DNA from: Przewalskia tangutica
Taxonomy: Eukaryota; Streptophyta; Magnoliopsida; Solanales; Solanaceae
Length of the DNA: 64,000 bases
Direction: 5' to 3'
NCBI GenBank assembly: GCA_029844215.1
Contig: CM056732.1
Coordinates: 20,879,501-20,943,500 of the forward strand
Shown in pieces: positions 25,176-38,700 of this stretch. Every line of letters begins with the position of its first letter. Position 1 is the stretch's first letter. Under the pieces are notes generated by a model. The model ran no database searches. It was not told the origin of the DNA and worked only from the letters and a program-made list of their open reading frames with translations. Both the position numbers and the translations under genes were made by a program.

Positions 25176-25427
25176 TTTCCTCCGTTTCAAAATGTTTGCA
25201 TTACTTTCCTTTTTAATTCGTTTAAAAAAAAGAATGTTTATTTCTTGTTTTTGCAATTCTTTAACTCCAACTTTCAGCATGACATGTTTAAGACCATAAA
25301 ATTAATTGCATTATGATACATTCTACACATCTTTAATTTAACATCACAAGATTCAAAAGTCTTCTCTACTTTCTTAAACTTTGTGTCAAGTCAAAATTAG
25401 ACAAACATTTTAAAATGGAGGGAGTGA
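25176..25427. mobile_element. Stowaway-like MITE
   Basis: The left end reads TTTCCTCCGTTTCAAAATG and the right end ends ...CATTTTAAAATGGAGGGAGTGA. These are degenerate inverted repeats of the CTCCCTCCGT type. TA dinucleotides flank both sides (25174-25175 and 25428-25429). Confidence 0.75.
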
Positions 25428-25492
25428 TAATCTTTTCTAGTGGCAAGCAAGTAACTTTAATATCTTTTTAAGACACAATATGGGAGTGTGGT

Positions 25493-25664
25493 CAGTGGCG
25501 AAGCCAGGAATTTGGCGAAGGATGTGCAAATTTTTTTCACTTGTGTTAAGAATGTGCCAAATTAAATATATACTCATAATAACTAACATTTAACTTATAT
25601 ACACCATATAATTTTCTGACGAAGGGTGTTCGCCAGACCACCCTTCGCCTAAGGTGGCTACTGG
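25493..25664. mobile_element. Probable small DNA transposon, ends decayed
   Basis: It opens CAGTGGCGAAGCCAGGAATTT and closes with GGTGGCTACTG, partial inverted repeats of a common plant MITE type. I found no matching target duplication. Confidence 0.35.
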
Positions 25665-26421
25665 GGGTTGAATGTTATAGTCTTGATGCAAGTAGCAAGC
25701 TTTTTTCGTGGCATTTCCCCTATGACGCGTATGCATTATTTTATCATACACCTTAATAAATTTTTCATTTAGTTTTTAATGAATGAGTATTTTTTTTCTT
25801 TTTTATCCAATTGGCTAGCATTGTATGTGATAGTGACCCAATGAGTGACTTGGTGGAAAGTAAACCAAAGAGCATGGTTGATTTACCTCACATTGCCTTT
25901 CCAAGCATGGCATCATGGTCAATAGTTGAATCAAGGTGAAGTGTTACCTTAGTGCTGAAGAAGACAATTCGCGATAGCCTACCATGATTAAAACACATAA
26001 GTACTTGGAATAGGAAATACAAACACTACCCGCATGGGTGTAGCTCAGTTGGTTCCAGGATGGCAGATTGCTCCCAAAGAAATACAAACACTGAACATTT
26101 TGATCTCAAATATTAAACAAATTTTATCCGCTAAATTTGACGAGAAATGAGGGAAAAAATAAGATTTTTCGGTCTCATATTTAGAAGTACAATCTTACAA
26201 CTATTTTTCATCTATTTTTTTAGAGTCGGTATAGCTTTTTGAGGTATAACTTCTAATATTGTGTCTATTTTTGGTGTCAATGTTGCATTTTATGTTGCGA
26301 TTTTTATTTTTATAAAAATTAAGTTTCACTCAGTAATTAACGAAAATTAAAGTGCTCGCTTTTGTCAAATTTAAAGAGTTAAAATTGCTCTAAAATATAT
26401 TGACTTGGCTAAGCTAGAAAG
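25665..26421. other. Intergenic; one isolated tRNA/SINE-like A box
   Basis: At 26036-26078 'gggtgtagctcagttggtt' matches a pol III A box and the 5' half of a tRNA, but no B box or 3' half follows. Nothing else is recognised. Confidence 0.4.
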
Positions 26422-26771
26422 CAGGGTCGTCTTTGAATCCGTGCGAGGTGTGTTACCGCACAGGGCCCCGGAAAACGAAAAAATTTTGGGCCCATTTTTC
26501 ATTTTTTTATTAAGTAGTATTAGTCAGAATTTACTGTAAAGTCTCATAATTCGCAGGTCTTAGCCCAATTAAGGGTCCACTTTTAAGTAGTATTAGTTAG
26601 AATTTACTGTAAAAACTCATAATTCGCAGGTCTTAGCTAAATTAAGGATCCACTTTTAAATAGTATTAGCCAGAATTTACTATAAAGACTCATAATTCAC
26701 AGGTCTTAGCCCAATTAAAGGTTCATTTTTACGAATTAGAACAGAACTCCAAAATGTTTGAGACGGCCCCG
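26422..26771. mobile_element. hAT-like MITE with an internal three-copy repeat
   Basis: The ends are CAGGGTCGTCT on the left and AGACGGCCCCG on the right, which is CGGGGCCGTCT when reverse-complemented. Flanking 8-mers CTAGAAAG and TTGGAAAG agree at 6 of 8 positions. Inside, a unit of about 77 bp containing 'gtagtattag(t/c)cagaatttact' and 'cgcaggtcttag' occurs three times. Confidence 0.7.
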
Positions 26772-27550
26772 TTGGAAAGGATCACCTCAAAGTTGTATGT
26801 AAATGGACTATATATGAAAGGATCAATCAGTGCGGTTGGGGCCAACTGAACTCCAAGACCTGAAGCATCATTTGCTCGTTTATCCAAATAGTAGGTCCTC
26901 ACTAGCAGGTTTGATTTAATCTTTAACTAGTTTTGTTTGTATGTGTATTTAATTTAATTTTTACATAACATATATACCAAAATATATAGTTAATAATTTT
27001 TATTATGCATACATATTCGAGCAATAATTAATTTAGTTATAAATCATAAAGCCATATTTGTTGCTTAATCTAAAGACTTTTTATTTTGATTTACGTGTGA
27101 TGCGCAAAATCTTCCGCTTCATAAGGAAGGCAGGCTTTTAGGCTCGACCTTTTGAATGAGAACGATAACTCCCTTGAATGATATTTTCCAATGAACTTTA
27201 GAATTTTAATACAAGAAAAAAAGAATTATTAAATTTTAATTTATTTTATTGTCTTAAAAATTCGATAAACAAAGCAGAAAACAAATAAACTACTGGTGAT
27301 ACGATGAAATGTGATAGAAACTACATGATAAACCAAGAGATGATGAATAGGAGTCGAGTCGAAGAGGTGGCCAAGAACATTAATAGTGAGGTTTGATAAA
27401 CCAAGAGATGATGATTCCTAGTCTCTACCAAGAACATTAATACTTTCATTGTGGTGGCATTGATCGTATGTAACATTGATTCTTCAAGTAAAATCATAGT
27501 ACTCTATTTTTTTTCTCTTTACAAGTTTGCTTATGGTTTATGCGGACCAC
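26772..27550. other. Intergenic, nothing recognised
   Basis: This is AT-rich sequence with a short direct duplication of 'aaccaagagatgatgaat' / 'aaccaagagatgatgatt' (27332 and 27396). No gene is supported. Confidence 0.5.
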
Positions 27551-27559
27551 CATTGAGGC

Positions 27560-28397
27560 TAGGGGTGTTGTTTGGGTCGGTTTTTCTTTAAATGGAAACC
27601 AAATCAATTCAAGTCAATTTTTATATATTAAAATCATACCAAATTTAAGTCGATCGATTTTCACTGCTTCGATTTTTGTCGGTTTTTTCAAATACATAAC
27701 AATATACTTTCAAACATATATTAGATTGACTATATTGCATCACAAGTAACAACATTACAAAGGTTTGTTTTTAATTTTCTTTTTTATTACATAGGAGTAG
27801 GGGAAGGGGATTACAACGTGGGGATTCGAACTCTCACCAACAGAAAGTTCAGATAGTCAACCAACAAGCAAGTTATATATATAGCTTCATCGGGAAAATT
27901 ATATTGTATCGTCCAAGAATTTAATCATTTCAAAGGAACTTAATAAATTTTCTTACCATGAATATTTTTGTGTAAGAAATTAAAGAGTTGCGATTTACCA
28001 AAATATCTTGACGATAATTAAATTAAATAGTGATGAATAGTTAAAGAACTCAAAGACAAGTTATTTTGGACATGAAACATATTCTTGAAATTATCAAAAT
28101 AAAGAGTACAAATCAAACTAGAAAGTAAAGGCAAAGAATAAAGAGTCCAAAAGATTAATATGTACCATAAAATTCTAAATATTTTACATAAAGTTATACA
28201 TATATATGTGTGTGCGCGCACGTACAATTATAAATATTAAATAGGTACTTGTATAGGCGGGTTGGTTCGATTATTTTTTTACTTAAAACTAAAATCAAAT
28301 TAAACTATATCGATTTTTAAAATTAAAATTAAAATCAAACCAAATAAAAAAGTGTTCGACTTTTTTTTATTTGATTCGATTTTCCATGAACACGCAT
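27560..28397. mobile_element. Possible degenerate hAT-like element
   Basis: It starts TAGGGGTGTTGTTTGGGTCGG, ends with TGAACACGCATTA, and has 'ggtcggtttt'/'aaatcgaa'-type subterminal sequences at both sides. It resembles common TAGGGGTGTTC hAT repeats but lacks a clean right end or duplication. A B-box-like 'gagttcgaatcc' (minus strand, about 27822) inside may mark a SINE fragment. Confidence 0.35.
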
Positions 28398-29410
28398 TAA
28401 TCTGCCCCATTATTCCAACACAAATATTTAGAGCTCTCTCGTTTTTACTTTCCAAATAAGGAGAAAAAGATTCAAAGTATACATATATAACGGATGCATG
28501 CATTTTTGACATTTCGAGTTTTTATTTTTCTAAAACTTCTTTAATTAAAAAGATTACCATATGTGTTCTCTGTTTTGTTGAAGACGTTATTTGGTGATAT
28601 CACGTGCAAAAAAAAAAGAAAAAAGTTAGAAAATCCACTTACAAACAATAATACTCAAAAGCATAACGTACAACATAATCACACACAAATTAAAATTTGA
28701 GGCTAAACTATTACGAATAACATAAACTAACAAAAAAATTGAACCTTGAAAAAGTACTAAATGACACACAAGATTAGTAAATTTCTAAGCTAAGAGTGTA
28801 ATAAAATTTAACAAAAAAATTGAAACATCAAGAGCTTGAAGATATTAACCAACATACTTTTTCAGAATAATAGCAAAGCTTATATAAATACTCGATTAAT
28901 ATGGAAATTCCATTATTTTATAAAACTATTCATTCAAAGATTATACGTCGATCATTAATATTACCAGAATTAATACACAACTCTTTCAGAGTTCTATCTG
29001 ATGAAGTTTCATTAATCGTTTTGTGTTCTTCTGTCATTCTTCAAGTTATTTTTTCTGTTATTTTGTTTGTCCTATTATTCTGAAATGGATTTTGGTTAAT
29101 ATCTTCAAGCTCTTCATTTTTCTACAAGTTTCAATTTTTTTGTTTAAATTTTACACTCACTTATTATATAGTGTAAATATAGATAGATACGTGGATATAG
29201 ATTAGGAATCAAAGAATTGTTATATATCCATTCTATAGGAGTTCAAGGCAGCTTTGGATTTCTCGAAACACTAAATCAACTGAAACCTTCGGCATTTACA
29301 GTATATCTGTTTGTCTATAACTTGAGCTACATTTACCTATTCTTCCTATAAATAACTCAAGAGTCTAGCCTAGGAAACAAAAATTATAACGCAGCCAGGC
29401 CAAGAAAGAG
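28398..29410. other. Intergenic flank downstream of CTR9, nothing recognised
   Basis: The sequence is AT-rich. Short open frames (for example 28901-29083) have no recognisable family or coding signature. Confidence 0.5.
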
Positions 29411-29416
29411 CCAACA

Positions 29417-29711
29417 TGAGTCCTCCGGGGCATAGTCCAGTGGCAAAGTCTGGACGCTATAAGGCGCTCTGGCATGGACAGCGTGGGTTCGATTCCCCGC
29501 AAGCACGAAGTAACTCTGCATGTTGGGGAATTGGACCTTGTCTCATTGATCAGTTGTACGCTCCCAGAAACTGGCCACCGGAGCACATTCCGCGATTTAC
29601 TGGTAATAGTGTTGAAGGACCGGTGCTATTACCTCCAGGACGTCTGGGTAATACCAGTGAAGTAGTCAGACGCAACCTGAAACCTGGACTATCAAAAAAA
29701 AAAAAAAAAAA
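29417..29711 (+). mobile_element. tRNA-derived SINE with poly(A) tail
   Basis: An A-box-like GGCATAGTCCAGTGGCAAAG (about 29429) and a B box GGTTCGATTCC (29486-29496) lie about 50 bp apart, and the element ends in about 17 A residues. Short flanking repeats CCAACA (29411-29416 and 29712-29717) look like a target duplication. It lies 79 bp downstream of the CTR9 stop and in the opposite orientation, so CTR9's 3' untranslated region may run into it. Confidence 0.85.
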
Positions 29712-29789
29712 CCAACAGAAATCCCAGTGTTTGGTACAAAGGGAGGGAATATTGGCAATCTTGTCATCACCAAACGAGGAATTGTAGAG

Positions 29790-32700
29790 CTATTCATCAT
29801 CATCCACAGCGACATTGTCTCCACCTTCTCCATCACTTCCCTGCCTCCGAATTGCCTCATCCTCATCTGATTCTGACAGTGCCTGCCTTCGCCGACTTGC
29901 ATTTGATGTAGGTTCAACCTTCAGCAATCCGAAGAAAGGCTCAGTAACCAAAACATTCTATGCAGGAGTAGTCAAAGTAGTTTTTCATTCCATATATCAT
30001 TCTACCACATCTACATGACCGTTTAGAGGTACTGCAGAAGGTCTGCTGAACAAAAAAACTCTTTGATCTCCTTTGAATTCGGAAGAGTTGAATGTGATAT
30101 AAACAGAAGAGAACTGTTCATATGGGAAGATGAAAGTTAAAAGGTTTCTCAGTTTGCTCCTTGAGAATTACTTTGGTGTCCAAATTTGTTCTGGAAACAT
30201 AATGCGGCGAGTCAAACATAATGTTTTGGTTGGTTCGAAAGAGGAGAGGTAGGCAAGTAAAAAGGAGTCACAAGGGTTCATTTTCTTGTTTCTTTACAGA
30301 TCAGAATTTCCAAGTACTCAAGTTTAGATAGGAAGGAGGAAGTAAATGCCTTTTACATTCCTTCCCGTTCTACCAAACCCCTTAAAGGGAAAAGACATTT
30401 GCCAAGTAAAATGAACAAGCATACTCCAAATTACCCTCTCCGTCCCTTGAACCAAATGTGTAATAACAGTGGAAGGAGAGTACATATATAAACACAGAGA
30501 AGAAAGAGAGATTACAGAGTCATCCTCGGCATCGGAATCTTCAAGCCCAGCTGCTGCAAGTAGATCCTGTGGATTATTCTCTGCTTGATCATTTGTTTGA
30601 TAATCAGATTCTTCATAATTTCTGTTATGGTCAACATCATCCACTTCTTCCTGACCATCCATCTCAGCTTCTGCTTCCTCGGATTCATATTGAGATTTCT
30701 TGTCCTTCTTTCTCCGCTTCCCACCTTTCTTCCTCCTCTCACCATGCCCGTCCTCGTCATCTTCATTCTGGGGCTTGTCCTTTCGCTTAGAGGCAGGAGT
30801 ACTGCTTTTCCATTGTTCCTAGAGGCAAAATATGTAAGTATTATACTTGGTGCAACTGAAAACTTCGTATACTTGGAGAACTGAGAAGAGAGATGAAGAG
30901 CAATGATATGTAAACCAACTTATACAAGTTTCACATTGCTGTTTAGAGATCAACAACTGTTTCCTAAACAGATTATATTATCCTAAAGCAACTTAATGGC
31001 ATATATACTCAATGAAGTCTAATTTTCAGAGCACAAATTTCCAGCACCCTGTACACCTTGACAACACCTTCCATATATGTTATCCTGGAAAGTGCTATAG
31101 CTATTTAAGTATTTTTATCATACTTGAGACATTACGCCATCAACTAAACAAGAAAATAGATCTGTCAATCCTTAGTTAATAAAAATTGTGTAGATTCCAT
31201 ATTCTTTTAATAATCTTAAACCAACTCACTCCTTTTATCCAAAAGTACTAAAAGGTGAAAACTTCTGAATAATGAATTCTATTTTCCCAAGTGAAAATTC
31301 AAGGACTAGAACCTGAAATGGTATGCATTTGGAGAAAGTGAGGCTGCTTATGTTAATATAGTGTAAGATTTTCTTCTTTTGTTGCTCAGAAATCTATTAC
31401 AATAACTTCTCTGAGTATATAAAGCTGATGTGCTCTTTCAACTATTGTGATAGCAGTGACTACGTCAAAATATACCTTAATACGCTCTAAATTCTGCTCT
31501 TGCTGCATCACTTGCTTGAGTTCATCCTCTTGTTTTCGTCTCTCTAGCTGTTTCCAGAAAGCATGTGAGTAAAAGTATGCAGCAAAAACTATAATCATAA
31601 GATGCAATGCTATAGAGAACTAACTTGATATTTTCTCTGTTCCTCGGCTTTTCTACTATTTTCTTCAGCCAATATGACCTGACGAGCAAGTTCTAGTCTC
31701 TGCTTATTCTGTTGATCTTCACGCTCAGCTGCCTCACAATGAACTTTTGCAGCCTCAAGCAAATGCTTGCAATATCCAACATGAGTTTCGATTTTTTTCT
31801 CATCAAATCCATGAACATGAAGATTTGAAGCTTCAGACAATAGGCTGAATAAGCGAACTGCATTCTTTAGCTCTGCGACTGTTGACCTCACCTACACCGT
31901 CAAAAATACAAACATAAGAACTAAGAGATGCCCCTTGTTCTTTGTCTGTGATCTAATTGTATAATCTATGGTAAAATATAGCACTCAAAGTCTCGAACTA
32001 CCTGTAAAGTAAGTTTCATATAATACATCAAGTCAAAGTATCAATATATAAGAACCTAGGTGGTGCCTAGACAATCCTGACATAGATCAACTATTATTTC
32101 CTAAGCTCAACCAGTTGGATATAATGGACCGTGCAGAAATCACATTACTCCAACCAGGCACAGGTAACCTGACCTGAAAAAGTCCCCCTTCTTGATTCTC
32201 CAACTAAAACGTTAAGAGCTTGGGTTAGTTCAGATTCAGCTTTCAAAATAATATCGTTATTCTTCTTCCTGGTGTTCAGCTAGGCTCTATTCCTCTTTCA
32301 GATCTCGGTATGTCCATATCTTTTTAGTAGCTGCTTCATTAAACCTAGCAGTGCTACTCCCCCTGCATCTATCTCTTTCGGCTCCACAGACTATTTTGGT
32401 TCAATACAGATACGTGGCACAAATATATCATTGAAGGCCTGTTAAACAGTTATCATATGTACACATGATGGACTTGCATCTTATCTAGAAAATCATGAAT
32501 TCATCTCAGCGTATTATATATATTCAAGAACGTGAACAAGGAAGAGCAGTTAAAAGGAACTAAATCATTATCTAGAAAATCATAAAATCATCACAACATA
32601 TGATATATATTTAAAAATGTCAGCAAGAAGAGAAGTTAACGGGACTAAATCAAAGAAACCCTTTCATTTCGGGTTGACAACGGAGAGGATGAAAGAGGAA

Positions 32701-35700
32701 GGAGAGAGAAGGGAGAAGCTCATTTCAGTGAACCTCATCGACAGTCCGCTTGGTTTTTTGTAACGTTGAGGCTGAAAATTTCTGTAGTGCTACACCAGTG
32801 TCAAATCTCAACATATAGTTTGAAGGTGCTAAGTGGATGGCTCTTAATAAAGTCTTTTTACAATCACACCACTGTTCAGCTTCATAATGTGTTCTTGCCA
32901 AATAAAGAAGCACCTGACTGTCGGTATTATGATAAAATTTCCGCAAACAGTTTTGATACTGCAAGAACAAGGCATCAACACATTCAGTACTGTGGAAATA
33001 TCAAACATGCGAAATAACTAAAAAGTGGAGAGAGCATAAGAACATACCATTTTCACAGCCAACGCGAAGTTCCCTTTAGCAAAGTGAACATGCGCAAGAT
33101 TAATCCATACATCAGGCATTTGGACGAAAACATTTCCACTGGCAGCTTCTTGAACCTACAAGGATGAAGGGCCAGTAGAGGCTATGTTGACACCCAATTT
33201 TGACCCTCTCGTCCAACCATTAACTATAAAATTACACTAATTTTCAAAATAATTTTTAATAATTTTATAATAATAAAGTGCAACAATAAAACATTAATAC
33301 ATGCATAAATAAGCGATTTAATAATGACATCGCATTTTACACACACCTTGAGTCTCACGTCTGCATTCGTCATTTTAATAACAAGCAATTTCATGAATAT
33401 CATTCATAATTTAAGCCCTATTTCTCATTAATTAAAACTCAAACAATTCTTAATGATAAATAAATAAATACATAAAATAAATAATTTAATAATGGCATCG
33501 CATCAAGCATTCCTTAAAATTATATTCACGTTTATACGCAAGACAATTTCATAATTATTATTTGTAATTTAAACCCCTATTAAACTAATTTTAATCTAAT
33601 ACATGCGTTTTAATAATAGCGTCGCATTTATAAAAGCATTAAGCAATCCTTAAATATCATATCTGCATTTAGCATTTAAATAATTCAATAATAATTTAAA
33701 CCCTATTTATTTCCCATTAATTAATTTTTACCTAAAACTAACTCCTAAAACTAATACCCAATTAAATACCCACAGCCCAAAACCTATTAAAATCGCCCAG
33801 CCCAGCTACCCAAAACCCGCGGCCCACTCCCCTCAGCCCTTTATCTCCCCCATCGTCCAAACACAACAACGATAGGCAACCCTAAAGAGAAAACCGCCGC
33901 ACCTCGCTCCCCTCGCCAGCCGGGATTCTCGCCGGAGAATCCGGCGAATCTTGCACCAAATCTCCTTCAAATCAGCCTAAAATCAAACTTACCTTAACAA
34001 ATCATATCAAAATCAGAGCAAAATCGTCCAAGAATCATACCCGAATTCGCATTAAAGGGTTTACCTAATTTGGAACCAACATTAAGGCTATATAAACCAA
34101 TCAATATACACATGCAGAAGGAGGGAGTTTTACACAGAGGAACCCCCCTCAAAATCAAGAAAAATTAACAACGAAGGGGAAGCAAAGGGAGGAATTTAGC
34201 TAAAAGGGCATCGCAAGAGGAAAATATCGCGACCACAGTAAGGAACCCATCGAAAATCAGCAAGAGAAAGGGCATCAGTTCTGGCAGAATAAAACACCAG
34301 GGGAAGACATCCATTTTCGAGGGAGTAAAACATTAATCCATATCGAAAATTAGCAAGAAAGCATCAGTTAACAACCCAATCCGCAGGCATCAGCATCCAG
34401 GGAAAACGAGTAAAAACCCAATAGGCATCCAGCAGAACAACTTTCGCTTCCAAAACCGAAGTTTCGAACTTTAATCGCATAGCAACCAAACTCCGAGTGA
34501 ATCGACGACTTGATACGCTGCCTCGGTTCGCTGTCCGGAGAAGATAAACTTGAATTCCTCTCGACTCTAGTTTATTTCTATGTTCTACGTGCCTTTTATG
34601 TGTCTCATGTCGATTAATCATGTTTAGCTAGATTCCTTCTTGTTACTGTTTTGTCAAGGCTTAAATATGATATCGAATTCAGCCTGCTTCAGTTAATCTA
34701 AATCTGTATTTCCTTATCGAATCATGGAATAGATGTATGGTCATGGTAATCGTTTGCTAAAGGGAATGCAACATTGGGTAGTGAAATGCTTTCATTAATG
34801 TTGGCTATTGTTAATGGTTCGTTTGGCTATTTTGTCGACCATTAGTATTTGAATATGCCATGTTAAGTTTATATTCAGCATTATATGATAAGTGTTGTTA
34901 TTTTCAATACGGGTTCCAGCAAAGATTATATATAGGGAATTAATACAAATACTCAACTGCGATCTACGATTTGAGTTGTGTTCATGTATATATGAAGACT
35001 GAAGAGCTAATGCCATGTCTGGTCTGAATAATGAGGGATATATGTTTGTACAGTACATTCTGCCTCCATGGTTAAGTCTGGTTGAAATATGCTTTGTTGT
35101 CTCCCCTGTTCTTCCCAAAGTCACAAGTCGTTTAGCTTTGATGGCTGAAGGAACTCTCTCAAGGGAAGGATGTGGTATTTGTTAACGTGCTTATTAAGTT
35201 ATTAAGAGATCCCCGCAACATGTTCGTTCTAAACTTCAGTGGCATTCCTCTGACTTACACTCTTCACTGAACATATAGACTGTATATATTATGACATAGA
35301 ATTAAAACTTAGCTAAAGGAATAAATGTCCAAGAATAAGGTCTGAACAGATTCCATCCCAGGAAGCCCTTTTATTTTGTTTGAATTCTATATTTGCCAAT
35401 GGAATCCCTGTAGAATACATGCCGTCGTATTACTTTGGCATATGAACAAATCCTGTCTGTCGGTTGAAGTCCTATATTATTTGCGTAAATCATGTTGTGT
35501 GCTCCGAACTACTTGTTTAGGTGCTAATGACTTGCAATCATGCACCGCCCTATTGTGTGAGTTTGAGATATGCTGAACAATTTGTTTATGTTTAAAACTG
35601 AGTCAAAATGAGTTTATCAACTAAAATACTGAACTGTGTGTTTGCTGTTTTTTCTGGAATTGCCAAAATGAACTTGTGCCGTCCACATATATGTCTTGAT

Positions 35701-38700
35701 TCTGCATGCTTGAAATGTCTCGTGTGATTGACGTTCAATTTCCCTTCGTGTTCTTATGTGCATATCAGCCCAATCATATGGTTGGTAGCTGGTTCTAAGA
35801 TGCTCTAAAAACTAGTTAGTGTGAAATCTGATACATGTTTAAATGTTAGAAAGTTGTAATAGAGTGTTGGGCCCCTCACATATATAGGATTGATTGGCTT
35901 TCTTTTTAAAATCTGGAAATTTCATGTTTGGAGCTTACTCTCGCAAGGTGCTTGTGTCTGAGGCCCAAATGGCCGGTTGAACAAAATTGGGCTTTTATTT
36001 GGAGCTACTAGTTTGTTCTTTGGCCTTGATATAATTAAATAAAAGCTAGATCATATCTGTGTTTAATTTTATGCCAGTGTCCATTTATTATTTGATAAGT
36101 CTGGGATGCATACTAATCCTTATCTTTTTCTTTTACATGAAATACATCGGAGCAAACGAAAGAGTCTCATGGCGAGACTCATCACAATCTACAGCAAATG
36201 AAGACCCGCATCTATGTGCATTTCTCTATCCGCATCGAAAATTTCAACCCGCCGGCGAATTACATCGCCATTCTTCGAGTCTCCTTTTGATTTCCTACCT
36301 CACCCCATTTATTTGTTGTAATTATTTGACTAACGCTACTCTAATTAGCAGGACACCTAGAATAGTCAAACCTTGAATCAATAATTGGAAAGTAATTGGG
36401 TATTAGAAATTTGGTCTTCCCCTAGTTATTTATCTTAGGCTTGATATGCATGTCTAAACTTTTGCCTAACAATTTAGTTTGCATATCTAATCATGAAGTT
36501 AATGCATAACAAAAGAAGTTGATTTTCTCGTAAATCACTTAATGACATTATAATTTATTTTCATAATAAAAGTATCTTCTTATTATCAATTGTAAAAAAT
36601 AGCATTTTTATATCATACCTTGCGTATATTAATCAAAATCAATTTTGCAAAAAATGAAATGCATATCTTTAATAAGTACATCAATTCTGCATCATTTTTA
36701 TAAATGCATACTTTTAAACTTTACGTATATTTTTGTAGCATTAGTCTTATAAATCTTTTATCAAAAAATGCATTCTTTTATAAAACACTTGCAGCATCTT
36801 CTTTTTCAAAACATGCATTTTCTCTAACATAATAATCAACCTAGGTTTGGCAGGACAACCGCAAGTTAGCGGATCTTAGAGGATGCCTGATCCCTTCCCT
36901 CTAGATTAATAAAGAACCTTTACCCAGAATCTCACACTAGTTTTTGCAGACCATAAAAATGGAGTTAATGTTAACTTTAACATAGTTAACATTCAGGTGT
37001 CCTAATTCACCCAAACCAATTAGGTGGCGACTCCGCGAACCCTCTAGCATTATTTCTAGCCCTTTAGCATTTTAGCAGCCTTTTAGCACCTTAGCACCCT
37101 ACTTAACACTTTAGCACCTTTTACCTTTTAGTATTATTTTGCACTTTCAGCACTCTTTCAGCACTCTTTTAGCATTTTAGCATCCTTTCAGCATTTTAGC
37201 ATTTTCTTTTATTTTCTAACATTTTATTAAGCAGGATTCGCTAAAAGAAAGTCGCGGTCGAAAAAGGGCGTGACAGGCTACATAAGCTTGGAATTTTACC
37301 TCGACCATGTAGAAGAAAAAGTTAACACACCTGTGTGAAAAGATCCTTTGAAATATCAAATTGACCTTTTTCTGCCAAGACGACACCAGCACCATTTGCA
37401 GCATAAAGATTTCCATTATGCTGCAAGAGAACCTGATGGAATGAACAGTATTAGCACATCAGACAACTGAAAATGTGCAACCAAGGGTTTTATCAAAATG
37501 CAAACAGAAAAATCCAAAAAGGTAGTCTGAAGCTTACAGAATGAAGTCAATTCAAAAGACTATGGCATTAGGCATACAAAACGAACCGATGACACATCAA
37601 ATATAATGTTTCTAATAGGGTTTATTCATTTCTTTTGACGTATAAAAATATCTCATCAAGAACACCTAGACCCATACGCTAAAACAAGAAATCTAATATA
37701 CAATGTCTAAAGTAGGCTGAAAGGTTGCCGGAAAAGTTTGAAACAAGTTTGAAAGGTGTAGAAGCATCAGCTGATCCCCAGTGTAGGGGATATTCATAAA
37801 AGCCACCGGAAAAGTGACTGGAGTGGCCGGATTAGGGTTCCGGCTATCAAAATCTGTAGAACAATATAAGAGATGACTCGGAAATCTTTGGCGGCCCAAG
37901 GAAAAAATATCTATTTTGGAAGATGGCGTAGAAAGGCCTCACGCGCCCGACGCGTCGCTGGAGATGGAGGTTTAGCCAGCACGTGACGGCGAGTCTACCA
38001 GAGTAGTTTTTTGGGATATTCTCGCCAGAGTTTCCTCACTCGTGGTAGTAATTTGGTGTTTTTCTCGCCAGAGTTTCCTCAACCTCATGGTGGTATCAGT
38101 TTTCGCAGAACACCCAACAAAGAAAGAGTGACATAAACTGCCTGAAAAATCACTGAAAAGAAGGCACGGTGACTGTCCCAGACTCGCTGGTTACTGCACA
38201 GTGAGGCCTTACGAAGGTTCTGATACCATGTGAAAAATAAAGGCATATGGATTTTATTTTTGATGTGTTACTTAACTGTCTTACAGTAAGCCTTAATTAT
38301 ATACAAACTTTACACGGTACTAAATACCTATTTCCAATGTGGGACACTAATCACAGTACTATATACACTAACTATCTAACACAACCGAAAAAAAATTGGG
38401 AAAGGTCATTGTGCCTCGTGGACGAGCAAATTTGAGAAGTCATGTGACATACAAATATCCCATATAGAGAAACTTAAAAATGAAAACTCCAAGTTGCAGT
38501 AAATATTTTCACTTAACAAACATGTTCCACTTAAAGCTGGATAATCTGGTACTCCCCTGTCCCAATTTATGTGTACACTTTCATTTTTAGTCCGTCCCAA
38601 AAAGAATGACACATTTCCTTATTTTTCAACAATTTAAAATATCTTTGACTTGTTTTAGACCACAAGATTCAAAAGTTTTCTTTTATTCTTAAACTCCGTG

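Noticed and set aside
26036..26078. tRNA gene candidate
   Set aside because: Only the A box half is present. There is no anticodon arm, B box or acceptor stem partner.
30569..30884. Plus-strand ORFs of 73-99 codons
   Set aside because: They are shadows of CTR9 exon 23 on the opposite strand.
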